This document shows positions 17,288 to 25,607 of a stretch of 64,000 bases of DNA, piece by piece. Position 1 is the first letter of the stretch. Every line of letters starts with the position of its first letter. Position numbers and translations under genes: made by a program. This DNA comes from Streptomyces griseochromogenes (GTDB lineage: Bacteria > Actinomycetota > Actinomycetes > Streptomycetales > Streptomycetaceae). The notes under the pieces were generated by a model, which did no database searches, was not told where the DNA came from, and was given only the letters and a program-made list of their open reading frames with translations. The stretch spans positions 8,060,001-8,124,000 of the forward strand of contig NZ_CP016279.1 in the NCBI RefSeq assembly GCF_001542625.1, written 5' to 3'.

Positions 17288-17974
17288 TCACGGTGCGCCC
17301 GCACCGCCCCCGACCGGTGCGTCTTCCCCCGGAGGTTCCTCGCGCGGGGCAAGGGAGGCGAAATCGCCGGTGTCGCCGAGGCGAACGAGAAACGGCCTGA
17401 GGCGGGTGTAGCGGATCGCGGTGACGGAACACGGTTCCACGGAGATCCGCTGGAACAGGTCGAGGTGGAGTCCGAGGGCGTCCGCGACGAGCGACTTGAT
17501 GATGTCGCCGTGCGAGCACATGAGGTAGACGGCGTCGGCGCCGTGGTCGCGCTCCACGCGCGCGTTCCACTCGCGTACGGCCTCGGCGGCGCGGGTCTGC
17601 ATGGCCCGCAGGGACTCGCCGCCCGGGAAGGCGGCGGCCGACGGGTGCGCCTGGACGACCTCCATCAGCGGCTCGTCCATCAGCTCGGCGAGCTTGCGGC
17701 CGGACCAGTCGCCGTAGTGGCACTCCCCGATCCGTTCCTCGGTGTGGGCGCGCAGCCCGGGCCGGGCGTCGAGCAGCGGCCGTACCGTCTCCTGGCAGCG
17801 CTGCAGAGGGCTGACGACGACCTCGGAGATCGGCAGTCCCTGGAGCCGTGCGGGCAGCGCGGCGGCCTGCGCGGCCCCGCGCTCGTCCAGGGCGACGCCT
17901 GGCGTCCACCCGGCGAGCACGCCCGAGGTGTTGGCGGTCGACCGTCCGTGCCTGAGGAGGATCAGCGTGGGCAT
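17288..17974 (-). CDS. Histidine phosphatase / phosphoglycerate-mutase-fold protein, MSMEG_4193 family
   Basis: The 228-residue enzyme has the histidine-phosphatase motif LILLRHGRSTAN at the N-terminus (His9 would be phosphorylated) and the second catalytic His in CSHGDIIKSLV (about 156). The acid residue is in the ERIGECHYGDWSG block. It would hydrolyse or move a phosphate on an unknown metabolite. ATG 17974 gives the classical MPTLILLRHG start. It is the first gene of a probable leftward unit: phosphatase, DUF3090, PI-kinase-like protein, mshC. A phosphatase and a kinase-like protein in the same unit suggest a phosphorylation cycle. Confidence 0.87.
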   Translation of the reverse strand: MPTLILLRHGRSTANTSGVLAGWTPGVALDERGAAQAAALPARLQGLPISEVVVSPLQRCQETVRPLLDARPGLRAHTEERIGECHYGDWSGRKLAELMDEPLMEVVQAHPSAAAFPGGESLRAMQTRAAEAVREWNARVERDHGADAVYLMCSHGDIIKSLVADALGLHLDLFQRISVEPCSVTAIRYTRLRPFLVRLGDTGDFASLAPREEPPGEDAPVGGGAGAP

Positions 17975-18077
17975 GCCGCCCAGGGTAAGCGCATCCCCGT
18001 CTCCGGGACGCAGGCGTCCCGGAGGCAAAAGACGACACGGCATGCGGGGGCGGGCGGACGAGGGGAGAATGCGCTCC

Positions 18078-19073
18078 GTGATCGTGGACTGCGCCATCTA
18101 CACCCACGGGCACCGCACCGAGGGCCCGGAGGACCTGTCCGACGCGCTGGACGAGGCGCGGGCGGCGGGCGGGTTCGTGTGGATCGGACTGTACGAGCCC
18201 TCGGAGCGGGAGTTCGATCTGGTCACCGAGGAGTTCGGGCTGCATCCGCTGGCGGTCGAGGACGCCCTCAAGGCCCATCAGCGGCCCAAGCTGGAGGTCT
18301 ACGCCGACTCGCTGTTCATGGTCCTCAAGCCGGTGGTGTACGAGCCGAAGGGCGACACGGTCTCGGCGGGCGAGGTCATGGTCTTCGTCGGCGACGCCTT
18401 CGTGGTGACCGTCCGGCACGGCGAGGGTTCGCCGCTCGCCGCCGTGCGGCACCGGCTGGAGGAGGAGCCGGAGATGCTCGGCAAGGGGCCCACGGCCGTG
18501 CTGTACGCGATCTCCGACGCGACCGTCGACCACTACCTGGAGGTGGCCACGGAACTGCAGACGGACCTGGAGGAGCTGGAGGCGGAGGTGTTCTCGCCGG
18601 GCGGCGGCGGCTCGCGCAACACCGCGTCCCGGATCTACACCTTCAAGCGGCAGATCCTGGAGTTCCGGAGGGCCACCGTGCCGCTCGCGCTGCCGCTGAC
18701 CCGGCTGGCAGGGACGGGCCAGTTCGGTGGCGGGCTGCCGTTCGTGGACGACAAGGCGCGGCCCTTCTTCCGGGACGTGAACGACCATCTCGCGCGCGTG
18801 AACGAGTCCGTGGAGGGCCTGGACCGGCTGGTGTCGGACATCCTGTCGGCGCATCTGGCGCAGATGAGCGTGCGGCAGAACGACGACATGCGGAAGATCT
18901 CCGCGTGGGCGGCCATGGCGGCCGTCCCCACGATGATCGCGGGTGTCTACGGCATGAACTTCGACCACATGCCCGAGCTGCACTGGCTGTGGGCCTACCC
19001 GGTGGTGATCGTGCTGATGGCTTCCCTGGAGGTGCTGCTGTACCGCCAGTTCAAGCGGCGCGGCTGGCTGTGA
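18078..19073 (+). CDS. corA: CorA-family magnesium/cobalt transporter
   Basis: The 331-residue protein is a CorA-type divalent cation channel. It has a large cytosolic N-terminal domain, a long coiled helix (about 190-270) and two C-terminal membrane segments with the family motif GMNF directly after the first (YGMNFDHMPEL). The basic tail KRRGWL faces the cytosol. GTG 18078 is preferred because GGGGAG lies ten bases upstream; in-frame ATGs at 18069 and 18042 are alternatives with worse spacing. It is divergent from the phosphatase gene with about 100 bp between starts. Mg2+ is the likely main substrate, as for most actinobacterial CorA. Confidence 0.92.
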   Translation: MIVDCAIYTHGHRTEGPEDLSDALDEARAAGGFVWIGLYEPSEREFDLVTEEFGLHPLAVEDALKAHQRPKLEVYADSLFMVLKPVVYEPKGDTVSAGEVMVFVGDAFVVTVRHGEGSPLAAVRHRLEEEPEMLGKGPTAVLYAISDATVDHYLEVATELQTDLEELEAEVFSPGGGGSRNTASRIYTFKRQILEFRRATVPLALPLTRLAGTGQFGGGLPFVDDKARPFFRDVNDHLARVNESVEGLDRLVSDILSAHLAQMSVRQNDDMRKISAWAAMAAVPTMIAGVYGMNFDHMPELHWLWAYPVVIVLMASLEVLLYRQFKRRGWL

Positions 19074-19080
19074 GGGCCGC

Positions 19081-19869
19081 TCAGGCGAACTCGGGAGCGG
19101 CGGTGGCGGGCCCGCCGAGGGCGTCGCGGTGCTCGGGCATGCGCAGGGTCACCATGCGGCGCCAGCCGCCGAGGCGTTCGTAGGCGTACACGGCGTGGAT
19201 GCCGGCCGTGAGGGCGACGGACTTCGGCTTCGGCCAGCCGAGGATGCGGCCCATGCGGGCCATGACGGCGAGGCTGACGTCCCGGTAGACGCGGATCTCG
19301 GCGAGCGCGCACGCGCGCAGGGTGCGCTGGATCAGCCGGCCGTGCCCGGCGGCGGCGAAGCGCAGCAGTTCCTCGTGGGTGTAGGCGAGGTGGTTGTCCT
19401 CGTCGTGGGCGATCATGCGGACGGCCTTGCCGACCTCGGGATGGTCGGCGAAGCAGGCGCGGAGCATCACCATCTGGTCGACGGCGCGCTGTTCGGTGAC
19501 CCTGCTGTGCGAGAGGTAGACGATGATGTCGCGCACGGCGAGCGGCTCGTCGCGCCGGAGCCTGTCGTGGGCGAGGCCGATGCCGTGCCGCTCCAGGAGC
19601 ATCGTGTAGTCGGTCCCGGGCGGGACGGGGACGGGTGCGAGGCCGCGCTTCTTCATGAGGGCGTCGAAGATGCGTCCGTGCTTGTCCTCGTCGGCTCCGT
19701 GGCGGGCGATCTTGGGGGCGAGGGCGCGTTCGTCCGGCGGTACCAGCGCGGCGATCCGCCCGTTCTCCCAGCCGCCCTGGGCCTCTCCGCCGGCGGCGAT
19801 GGAGCAGAAGAGCCGGAAGGACTCGTCGTCGTCGAGGATCTCCTGGAACACACTCTTGGCCGACAGCAT
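19081..19869 (-). CDS. Ferritin-like domain protein of unknown function
   Basis: The 262-residue, mostly helical protein shows two ExxH-type motifs typical of di-iron ferritin-like folds. One is in GADEDKHGRIFDAL (about 58-71) and one in MIAHDEDNHLAYTHEELLRF (about 150-169). Further Glu residues in VYLSHSRVTEQRAVDQ could complete a carboxylate-bridged di-iron site. Such proteins store iron or use O2 for oxidation; which applies here cannot be seen. ATG 19869 has GAGGGG upstream and gives MLSAKSVFQEILDDDES. It converges on corA with only seven bases between stops. The 225-bp upstream gap (19870-20094) shows no other gene. Confidence 0.7.
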   Translation of the reverse strand: MLSAKSVFQEILDDDESFRLFCSIAAGGEAQGGWENGRIAALVPPDERALAPKIARHGADEDKHGRIFDALMKKRGLAPVPVPPGTDYTMLLERHGIGLAHDRLRRDEPLAVRDIIVYLSHSRVTEQRAVDQMVMLRACFADHPEVGKAVRMIAHDEDNHLAYTHEELLRFAAAGHGRLIQRTLRACALAEIRVYRDVSLAVMARMGRILGWPKPKSVALTAGIHAVYAYERLGGWRRMVTLRMPEHRDALGGPATAAPEFA

Positions 19870-20094
19870 GGAAGACCCCTCTCTGCGCAGTCCACTCCCT
19901 GCACATTCCGCAGGATTCCACAAAGAACGAGTCAAATGCGGACAGATGGGAGTCGCAACAGCAGTGCGCACCGGCTCGGCCGACCGGAGGAACCCCAGGG
20001 TCGTAACCGAGCGGCGCCCGGCGCGTTGTTTCCCGTGACGGCCGTGGCGGGGAAGACCCCCGAGCCCCCACCACGGCCGCTGGAATCTCCCGCT

Positions 20095-21150
20095 CTAGCC
20101 GAGCCCGGCGCGCTCCAGGGCCTCGCTGCCGGCCCGGAGCGAGGCGAGCCGCTCGTCGAGGGTGAAGCCGGCGGGGGCCAGCGAGAGGGTGGTGACCCCG
20201 GCCGCGGCGTAGGCCCGCATCCGGTCGGCGATGCGCTCCACCGAGCCGAGCAGCGTGGTCTTGTCGATGAGGTCCTGCGGGATGGCGGCCGCGGCGCCCT
20301 GCTTGTCCCCGGACAGGTACATCTCCTGGATCTCGGCGGCCTGCTTCTCGTATCCCATGCGGCGGGCGAGCTGGTTGTAGAAGTTCTGCTTGGCGCTGCC
20401 CATGCCGCCCACGTACAGGGCGGTGTAGGGGCGGAAGGTGTCGGCGAGCCGGGAGACGTCCTTGTCGTCGCCGACGGCGAGCGGCAGGGTCGGGCAGATG
20501 TCGAACCCGTCGAGGGTCTTGCCGGCCTTCTCCCGCCCGGCGCGCAGGTGGCCGACGGTGGTCTCCTCCAGGTGCTCGGCGGACGGGAAGATCACCAGCG
20601 CCCCGTCGGCGATCTCACCGGTCTGCTCCAGGTTCTTCGGCCCGATGGCGGCGATGTAGAGCGGAATGTGCTCGCGCTGCGGGTGCACGGTCAGCTTGAT
20701 CGGCTTGCCCGGGCCGCCGGGCAGCGGAAGCGTCCAGTGCTCGCCCTCGTAGGACAGGCGCTCGCGCGTCATCGCCTTGCGTACGATCTCCACGTACTCG
20801 CGCGTGCGCGACAGCGGCTTGTCGAACTTGACGCCGTACCAGCCCTCGGAGACCTGCGGGCCGGAGACGCCGAGTCCGAGCCGGAAGCGGCCCTTGGAGA
20901 GCGAGTCCAGGGTCGCCGCCGTCATGGCGGTCATCGCCGGCTGCCGCGCCGGGATCTGGAAGATGGCCGATCCGACGTCGATGCGCTCGGTCTGCGCGGC
21001 GACCCAGCTGAGCACCGTGGCGGCGTCGGAGCCGTACGCCTCCGCCGCCCAGCACACCGAGTAGCCCAGTCGCTCGGCCTCCTGTGCCACGGCCAGATTG
21101 TCCGCGTCCATTCCGGCACCCCAGTAGCCGAGGTTGATCCCGAGCTGCAT
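20095..21150 (-). CDS. LLM-class (luciferase-like) F420-dependent oxidoreductase
   Basis: The 351-residue TIM-barrel protein belongs to the bacterial luciferase-like superfamily and probably uses coenzyme F420. Diagnostic segments are LGYSVCWAAEAYGSDAATVLSWVAAQTERIDVGSAIFQIPARQPAMTA split over about 28-75, and the GRFRLGLGVSGPQVSEGWYG motif around 90-108. Close relatives are annotated as F420-dependent dehydrogenases or methylene-H4MPT reductase-like enzymes. The substrate is unknown. ATG 21150 follows AAGGGG. The gene stands alone on the minus strand, divergent from an aldo/keto reductase. Confidence 0.88.
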   Translation of the reverse strand: MQLGINLGYWGAGMDADNLAVAQEAERLGYSVCWAAEAYGSDAATVLSWVAAQTERIDVGSAIFQIPARQPAMTAMTAATLDSLSKGRFRLGLGVSGPQVSEGWYGVKFDKPLSRTREYVEIVRKAMTRERLSYEGEHWTLPLPGGPGKPIKLTVHPQREHIPLYIAAIGPKNLEQTGEIADGALVIFPSAEHLEETTVGHLRAGREKAGKTLDGFDICPTLPLAVGDDKDVSRLADTFRPYTALYVGGMGSAKQNFYNQLARRMGYEKQAAEIQEMYLSGDKQGAAAAIPQDLIDKTTLLGSVERIADRMRAYAAAGVTTLSLAPAGFTLDERLASLRAGSEALERAGLG

Positions 21151-21323
21151 GGCCGATTCCCCTTACCCGTGAGTAACGTCCGTTGGCGGGAGACCTTAGC
21201 GCGGCGTCGGGGCCCGCGGGCAGTACACGCCTCGGACGAGGGGCTGCTCATCCGGTCGATCATGGTGAACGGAGTTGTCCACAGGCAACCACGTCACCAG
21301 TTCTGGCCAGTAATCTCGCGCAC

Positions 21324-22307
21324 ATGGAGCAGAGGCATCTCGGCCGCACAGGCCTGCGCGTGTCCCGGATCGGACTCGGCACCCTCACCTGGGGCCGGGA
21401 CACCGACGAGCACGACGCCGCGGACATGCTGAAGGCGTTCTGGGAGGCCGGCGGAAACCTCGTCGACACCGCGGACGTGTACGGCGACGGTGAGGCCGAG
21501 TATCTGCTCGGACGGCTCATAGAGGGCCTGGTGCCACGCCGGGATCTGGTCATCTCCACCAAGGCGGGCAGCGTCCCCGACCCCGACCGCCGGTTCGACG
21601 GCTCGCGCGGCCATCTGCTCGCCGCCCTCGACGCCTCCCTGGCCCGCCTCGGCACCGACTACGTCGACGTGTGGCACATCCACGCCTTCGACCCCGAGAC
21701 CCCGCTGGAGGAGACGCTCCAGGCCCTCGACCTGGCCGTGAGCAGCGGACGCGCGCGGTACGCCGGGGTCTCCAACTTCTGTGGCTGGCAGCTGGCCAAG
21801 GCGGCCACCTGGCAGCTCGCCGCGCCGGGCACCCGCACCAGGCTGGCCTGCACACAGCTGGAGTACTCCCTGCTGCAGCGCGGCGTGGAGCGTGAGGTGC
21901 TGCCCGCCGCTCTCGACCTGGGCGTCGGCCTGCTGCCCTCCTCCCCGCTGGGCCGCGGTGTGCTGACCGGCAAGTACCGGCACACCACTCCCCCGGACTC
22001 GCGCGGCGCCTCCGAGCACCTCGCGCCGTTCGTCGAGCCGTACCTGGACGACACGGCGACCCGCATCGTCGACGCCGTGACGACGGCCGCGGACGGGCTC
22101 GCGGTCACCCCGCTCCAGGTGGCCCTCGCCTGGGTCCGGGACCGGCCGGGCGTGGCCGCCCCGATCGTCGGCGCGCGCAACGCGCACCAGCTCACGGCGG
22201 CATTGTCAGTGGAGGCCCTTAGTCTTCCTGACGAGATCTGCCGGGCGCTCGACGATGTGTCGGCGCCCGTGCACCGCTATCCCGATCACGACTGGAGCAC
22301 GCTGTGA
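21324..22307 (+). CDS. Aldo/keto reductase
   Basis: The 327-residue NADPH-dependent TIM-barrel oxidoreductase has the AKR catalytic tetrad context: Asp and Tyr in NLVDTADVYGDGEAEYLLG (about 50-68), Lys in DLVISTKAG, and His in DVWHIHAFDPE. The NADP-binding C-terminal GARNAHQL motif is present. ATG 21324 has no Shine-Dalgarno. A TAATCT -10-like hexamer ends eight bases before it, so the mRNA is probably leaderless. The stop overlaps the next start as GTGA, so it is co-translated with the RecD2-like protein. No metabolic link between the two is obvious. Confidence 0.88.
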   Translation: MEQRHLGRTGLRVSRIGLGTLTWGRDTDEHDAADMLKAFWEAGGNLVDTADVYGDGEAEYLLGRLIEGLVPRRDLVISTKAGSVPDPDRRFDGSRGHLLAALDASLARLGTDYVDVWHIHAFDPETPLEETLQALDLAVSSGRARYAGVSNFCGWQLAKAATWQLAAPGTRTRLACTQLEYSLLQRGVEREVLPAALDLGVGLLPSSPLGRGVLTGKYRHTTPPDSRGASEHLAPFVEPYLDDTATRIVDAVTTAADGLAVTPLQVALAWVRDRPGVAAPIVGARNAHQLTAALSVEALSLPDEICRALDDVSAPVHRYPDHDWSTL

Positions 22308-24493
22308 GCACGGAGCCGGAGACCACGCAGGAAGCCGGGCCGGAGGTCCCGGAGGTCCCGGAGGCCGAGGGGCAGGAGACGGCGCCCGAGGACGGCCGCG
22401 CGGCACAGGGCGGCGAGCCCGGCGGCGACGCCGAAGGCGCCGAGGGTGCCGAGGGCGAAGGCGCGTCGCGGTTGTCCGAGGCGGAGGCCGAGCTGGCCGC
22501 GCAGCGGGTCGAGCGGGAGCGGATCGAGCGGCGCAAGGCCGAGCGGCAGGCGCCGATCGACAGCGGCGCCGGGCTGAGCGGCAAGGCGGCCGACCTGCTC
22601 GCCGCGGTCCGGGCGGTGGAGAGCGGCGAGAAGCCGGCCGCCACGGTCTTCGCCGGGCCCGCGCCCGCCCCGCGCCGCCCCGCCCCCGAGCCCGTACGCC
22701 GGCCGCAGCCCGCCCCGGCCGCCACCGCGCCCGGCGCCCCCGCCCCGGAGGTGGTCGAGGCCGTCCGCCGCGTGCTGGACGAGGGCGGCGCACCCGAGAC
22801 CCTGGCGCCTCAGACCGCGGCGGCCCTCGGCGAGGGCGCCGACACCGTGCTCCGCGAGGACCCCTGGCAGTTGCTGCGGGTCACCGGCGTACGGCCGGAG
22901 CAGGCCGACGGGTTCGCGCGGACGCTGCTGGGCGAGGCGTGCGGTCCGGACGACGAGCGGCGCGCCCGCGCGGTGACCGGCTGGCTGCTGGAGCAGGCGG
23001 CGCTCGCCGGGCACACCGCGCTGGAACTGCCGGCGCTCATCGCGGCGCTGGCCCAGCGGGGCGTGCCCGACCCGGACGCGGCCGTGCAGAGCGCGCTCGC
23101 GGAGGGCGAGGCGCTGGCCTTCCAGGACGCCCTGGAGGAGCCGGGTGCTCCGGCACCCCGGGACGGCGACGGCGAGCGGGACGACGAGGCCGAGGAGCCG
23201 GAGCGTCCGGTGCGCGTCCTCGTCGGCCTGGAGCGGTACGCCCTCGCCGAGGAGAGCCTCGCCGACGGCCTGGCCCGCCTGGTCAACTCCCTGGCGAAGG
23301 AGGCCGCCGAGCCGTGGGAGACGGCCGCGGCCGGGGCGCCCGGCGGTGCCGCCGAGCTGGCCCGCGCTCTCGCGGGGCACGGACTGGTGCTGCACACCGG
23401 CGGCGAGGCGGCCCGCGCCGAACCGGCCGCGCTGCTCGGTGCCGCCCGGGCCGCGGGCCTGCGCGCGTTCGCCGTCTGCCACAGCGGCGACGGACGCGGT
23501 CGCCTCACCGCGCTGCTGGGCGAGGACGCCGAAGAGGGGGCCGTGGGCACGGTGGCCGGTCTGCTCTCCGGCGCCGAGGGGCCCGGCCGGGACGCGGACG
23601 GCGCCCTGGACCTCGATCTGCTGATCGTGCTGGACGCACCCCAGCTCGACGTGGAGAGCGCCGCGATGCTGGTGGAGTCGCTGCCGGACGGGGCGCGGCT
23701 GGTCCTGAGCGGCGATCCCGCGGTGCTGTGGTCGGCCGGGCCCGGGCGGGTCTTCGCCGATCTGCTCGCGGCCCGCGCCTGCCCGCAGATCGCCTCCCGC
23801 CTCCCGGACCCCGGCCCGCTCGGCGAGCTGGTCTCGGGCATCGGCATCGGCGAGCTGAACCAGGTGGAGGCACCCGGCAAGGAGATCGTCATCGTGCCGG
23901 TGCGGGACGCGGCCGAGGCGGTGCACCGGACCGTGCAGCTGGTCGCGGACTCGGTGCCGCGGGCGATCGGGGTGCCGCCCGAGCAGACCGTGGTGATCAC
24001 CCCGGGCCACGGCGGTGCCGCGGGCACCCGTGCGCTCAACACCGCCCTGAAGGGACGCCTCAACCCCGGCCCCGGCCGCTTCGGCGGCTTCGACCCCGGC
24101 GACCGTATCGCCTACTCCCCCGCACCGGGCCGTACGGTGCCCGGCCGGGTGGTGAACGCCGACGCCGACGGGCTGCACCTGGAGTGTGCGGGCGCCGCCG
24201 TCGTCGTACCGCGGGAGCGGGTGGAGCAGTGCGTACGGCACGGCTGGGCGCTGACCGCGCACCAGGCGCTGGGCAGCCGCTGGCCGGCCGCGGTGGTGGT
24301 ACTCCCCGGGGACGCCGCCCAGACACTCAGCAGGCCGTGGGTGTACACGGCGTTCAGCCGGGCGGAGCGCCACCTGTCGGTCGTGCACGGTGTGGAACAG
24401 GCCCTGCCGAAGGCGGTGGCGGAGATCCCGCCCAAGCCCCGTACGACCCGCCTGCAGACGCTGCTGCGCACCCAGGTCGCATCGGCGGGCTGA
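22304..24493 (+). CDS. RecD2-like helicase homologue with degenerate ATPase motifs
   Basis: The 729-residue protein follows the RecD2 plan. A charged, disordered N-terminus (1-80) is followed by a helix-hairpin-helix region (about 145-265, DPWQLLRVTGVRPEQADGF and GHTALELPALIAAL). A helicase core comes next, with an SH3-like segment (FDPGDRIAYSP) and late motifs TAHQALGSRW and VYTAFSRAERHL. At the Walker A position (about 358-370) the sequence is LVLHTGGEAARAEP, with no GKT. Walker B reads DLLIVLDAPQLD instead of the usual DEAS/DEAQ. ATP hydrolysis is therefore unlikely. It may be a DNA-binding or scaffold relative of RecD2. GTG 22304 overlaps the aldo/keto reductase stop. Confidence 0.8.
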   Translation: MSTEPETTQEAGPEVPEVPEAEGQETAPEDGRAAQGGEPGGDAEGAEGAEGEGASRLSEAEAELAAQRVERERIERRKAERQAPIDSGAGLSGKAADLLAAVRAVESGEKPAATVFAGPAPAPRRPAPEPVRRPQPAPAATAPGAPAPEVVEAVRRVLDEGGAPETLAPQTAAALGEGADTVLREDPWQLLRVTGVRPEQADGFARTLLGEACGPDDERRARAVTGWLLEQAALAGHTALELPALIAALAQRGVPDPDAAVQSALAEGEALAFQDALEEPGAPAPRDGDGERDDEAEEPERPVRVLVGLERYALAEESLADGLARLVNSLAKEAAEPWETAAAGAPGGAAELARALAGHGLVLHTGGEAARAEPAALLGAARAAGLRAFAVCHSGDGRGRLTALLGEDAEEGAVGTVAGLLSGAEGPGRDADGALDLDLLIVLDAPQLDVESAAMLVESLPDGARLVLSGDPAVLWSAGPGRVFADLLAARACPQIASRLPDPGPLGELVSGIGIGELNQVEAPGKEIVIVPVRDAAEAVHRTVQLVADSVPRAIGVPPEQTVVITPGHGGAAGTRALNTALKGRLNPGPGRFGGFDPGDRIAYSPAPGRTVPGRVVNADADGLHLECAGAAVVVPRERVEQCVRHGWALTAHQALGSRWPAAVVVLPGDAAQTLSRPWVYTAFSRAERHLSVVHGVEQALPKAVAEIPPKPRTTRLQTLLRTQVASAG

Positions 24494-24540
24494 TCCGCTC
24501 GTTCCACCCGCCACGACGGCGATCAGCCGTGACGGCGGAA

Positions 24541-24585
24541 TCCGGCGGTGCCGCACGAGCCCGAGGCTTGTGCGGCACCGCCGGA
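24541..24585. terminator. Terminator between the RecD2-like gene and the acidic-protein gene
   Basis: A perfect 16-bp stem (24541-24556 with 24570-24585, TCCGGCGGTGCCGCAC arms) has a 13-base loop. It sits between convergent genes. Confidence 0.8.
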
Positions 24586-24591
24586 CGCGGC

Positions 24592-25296
24592 TCATCTCTC
24601 GGCGTCCAACGGCTCCAGATCGTCGTCCTCGTCCAGCTCGTCGTCGGCCTCCTCGGCCACGTCGTCGTCCTCGTCGTCCGCGTCGTCCTCGTCGTCGAAC
24701 ACCGCGCTGACGTCGAACCGGCAGACCACCCGCTGCGGGTCGATCTGCTCGAACGGGGCCTCCAGCCACTCACCGGGCTCGGCCGGCTCGTCCGCGGCGG
24801 TGACCCAGAGCGTGGAGTCGCCCTCCTCCAGGCCGAACTCCTTGTGCCGGGATGCGATCTCGTCCGGTTCGAACTCGCCGAACAGGATGCCCAGCGCTCC
24901 GTGGACCGTGCCGGCGGCATCCTCGCCCGGGCCGCCGTCCTCGTACTCCACCGCCTCGACCCGCTGGGCCTGCGCCAGCAGCCGCTGAGGCTCCGCCACG
25001 GCGTAGTCGCGGCGGATCAGGACGCTGATCGCGTTGGGCTCCTCGGGGCCCGCGTACGGCGGCAGCGAGTCCTCCGCGCCGGGGATCTCGAAGGGCGTGA
25101 CCTCGTCGTAGCGGTCGTAGAGCAGTTCGTCGTACGCCTCGGCGGCCGCGGCCAGCTCGTTGAACGCCTCGTAGACGGCCGGGTCGTCCTCCCCTGACCT
25201 GCGTTCGACCGCCGCCAGGTGGCGGTCGAGCGCGGCCTTGATCGCCTCGGCGGCGGCACGTACCTCGGCAGCGGTGGGCTGCGCAGCATCAGACAT
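24592..25296 (-). CDS. Conserved hypothetical protein with strongly acidic C-terminus
   Basis: The 234-residue cytosolic protein has no recognised domain. The N-terminal third is helical (AAAEAIKAALDRHLAAVERRSG), the middle contains LWVTAADEPAEPGEWLEAPFEQI, and the last 40 residues are nearly all Asp/Glu/Ala (DDEDDADDEDDDVAEEADDE). Such tails are flexible and can mimic nucleic acid or bind cations. ATG 25296 has no clear Shine-Dalgarno; a TAGCGT hexamer ends seven bases before it on the coding strand, consistent with a leaderless mRNA. It is divergent from the DUF5703 gene with only 47 bp between starts. Confidence 0.75.
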   Translation of the reverse strand: MSDAAQPTAAEVRAAAEAIKAALDRHLAAVERRSGEDDPAVYEAFNELAAAAEAYDELLYDRYDEVTPFEIPGAEDSLPPYAGPEEPNAISVLIRRDYAVAEPQRLLAQAQRVEAVEYEDGGPGEDAAGTVHGALGILFGEFEPDEIASRHKEFGLEEGDSTLWVTAADEPAEPGEWLEAPFEQIDPQRVVCRFDVSAVFDDEDDADDEDDDVAEEADDELDEDDDLEPLDAER

Positions 25297-25343
25297 AGTG
25301 CAGACGCTATCCGTACCGGGCACCAGCCCGCACAATAGATGCG

Positions 25344-25532
25344 ATGCCGGAATACGAATTTGTCGACGTGTATGTACCGCGCGGGGTGTCCCGCAAGGAG
25401 GCCACACGTCTACTGACGGACCATGCCGAGTACGGACACTGGGAGTTGGACCGACTGAGCCTGCTGCGCGACGGCAGCCGCAGGGTGCGGTTGCGCCGAC
25501 GGATCATCCGTCAGGTGCGGGCCACGTGGTGA
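25344..25532 (+). CDS. Small DUF5703 family protein
   Basis: The 62-residue protein MPEYEFVDVYVPRGVSRKEA... is of a very conserved actinobacterial family without assigned function. It is basic at the C-terminus (RRVRLRRRIIRQVRATW), suggesting contact with nucleic acid or membrane. No signal peptide or membrane helix is present. No clear ribosome site precedes ATG 25344, so a leaderless mRNA is possible. A strong terminator follows. Confidence 0.82.
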   Translation: MPEYEFVDVYVPRGVSRKEATRLLTDHAEYGHWELDRLSLLRDGSRRVRLRRRIIRQVRATW

Positions 25533-25545
25533 GGCGGTACGCCTG

Positions 25546-25586
25546 AACGGAGCGGGCCCCGCCATGGCGGCGGGGCCCGCTCCGTT
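25546..25586. terminator. Bidirectional terminator between DUF5703 gene and chpC
   Basis: A perfect 18-bp GC-rich stem (25546-25563 with 25569-25586) with a five-base loop lies between convergent genes, with TTT on the right and AA on the left side. Confidence 0.88.
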
Positions 25587-25607
25587 TCCTGTTCCTACAG
25601 CCGGTCG

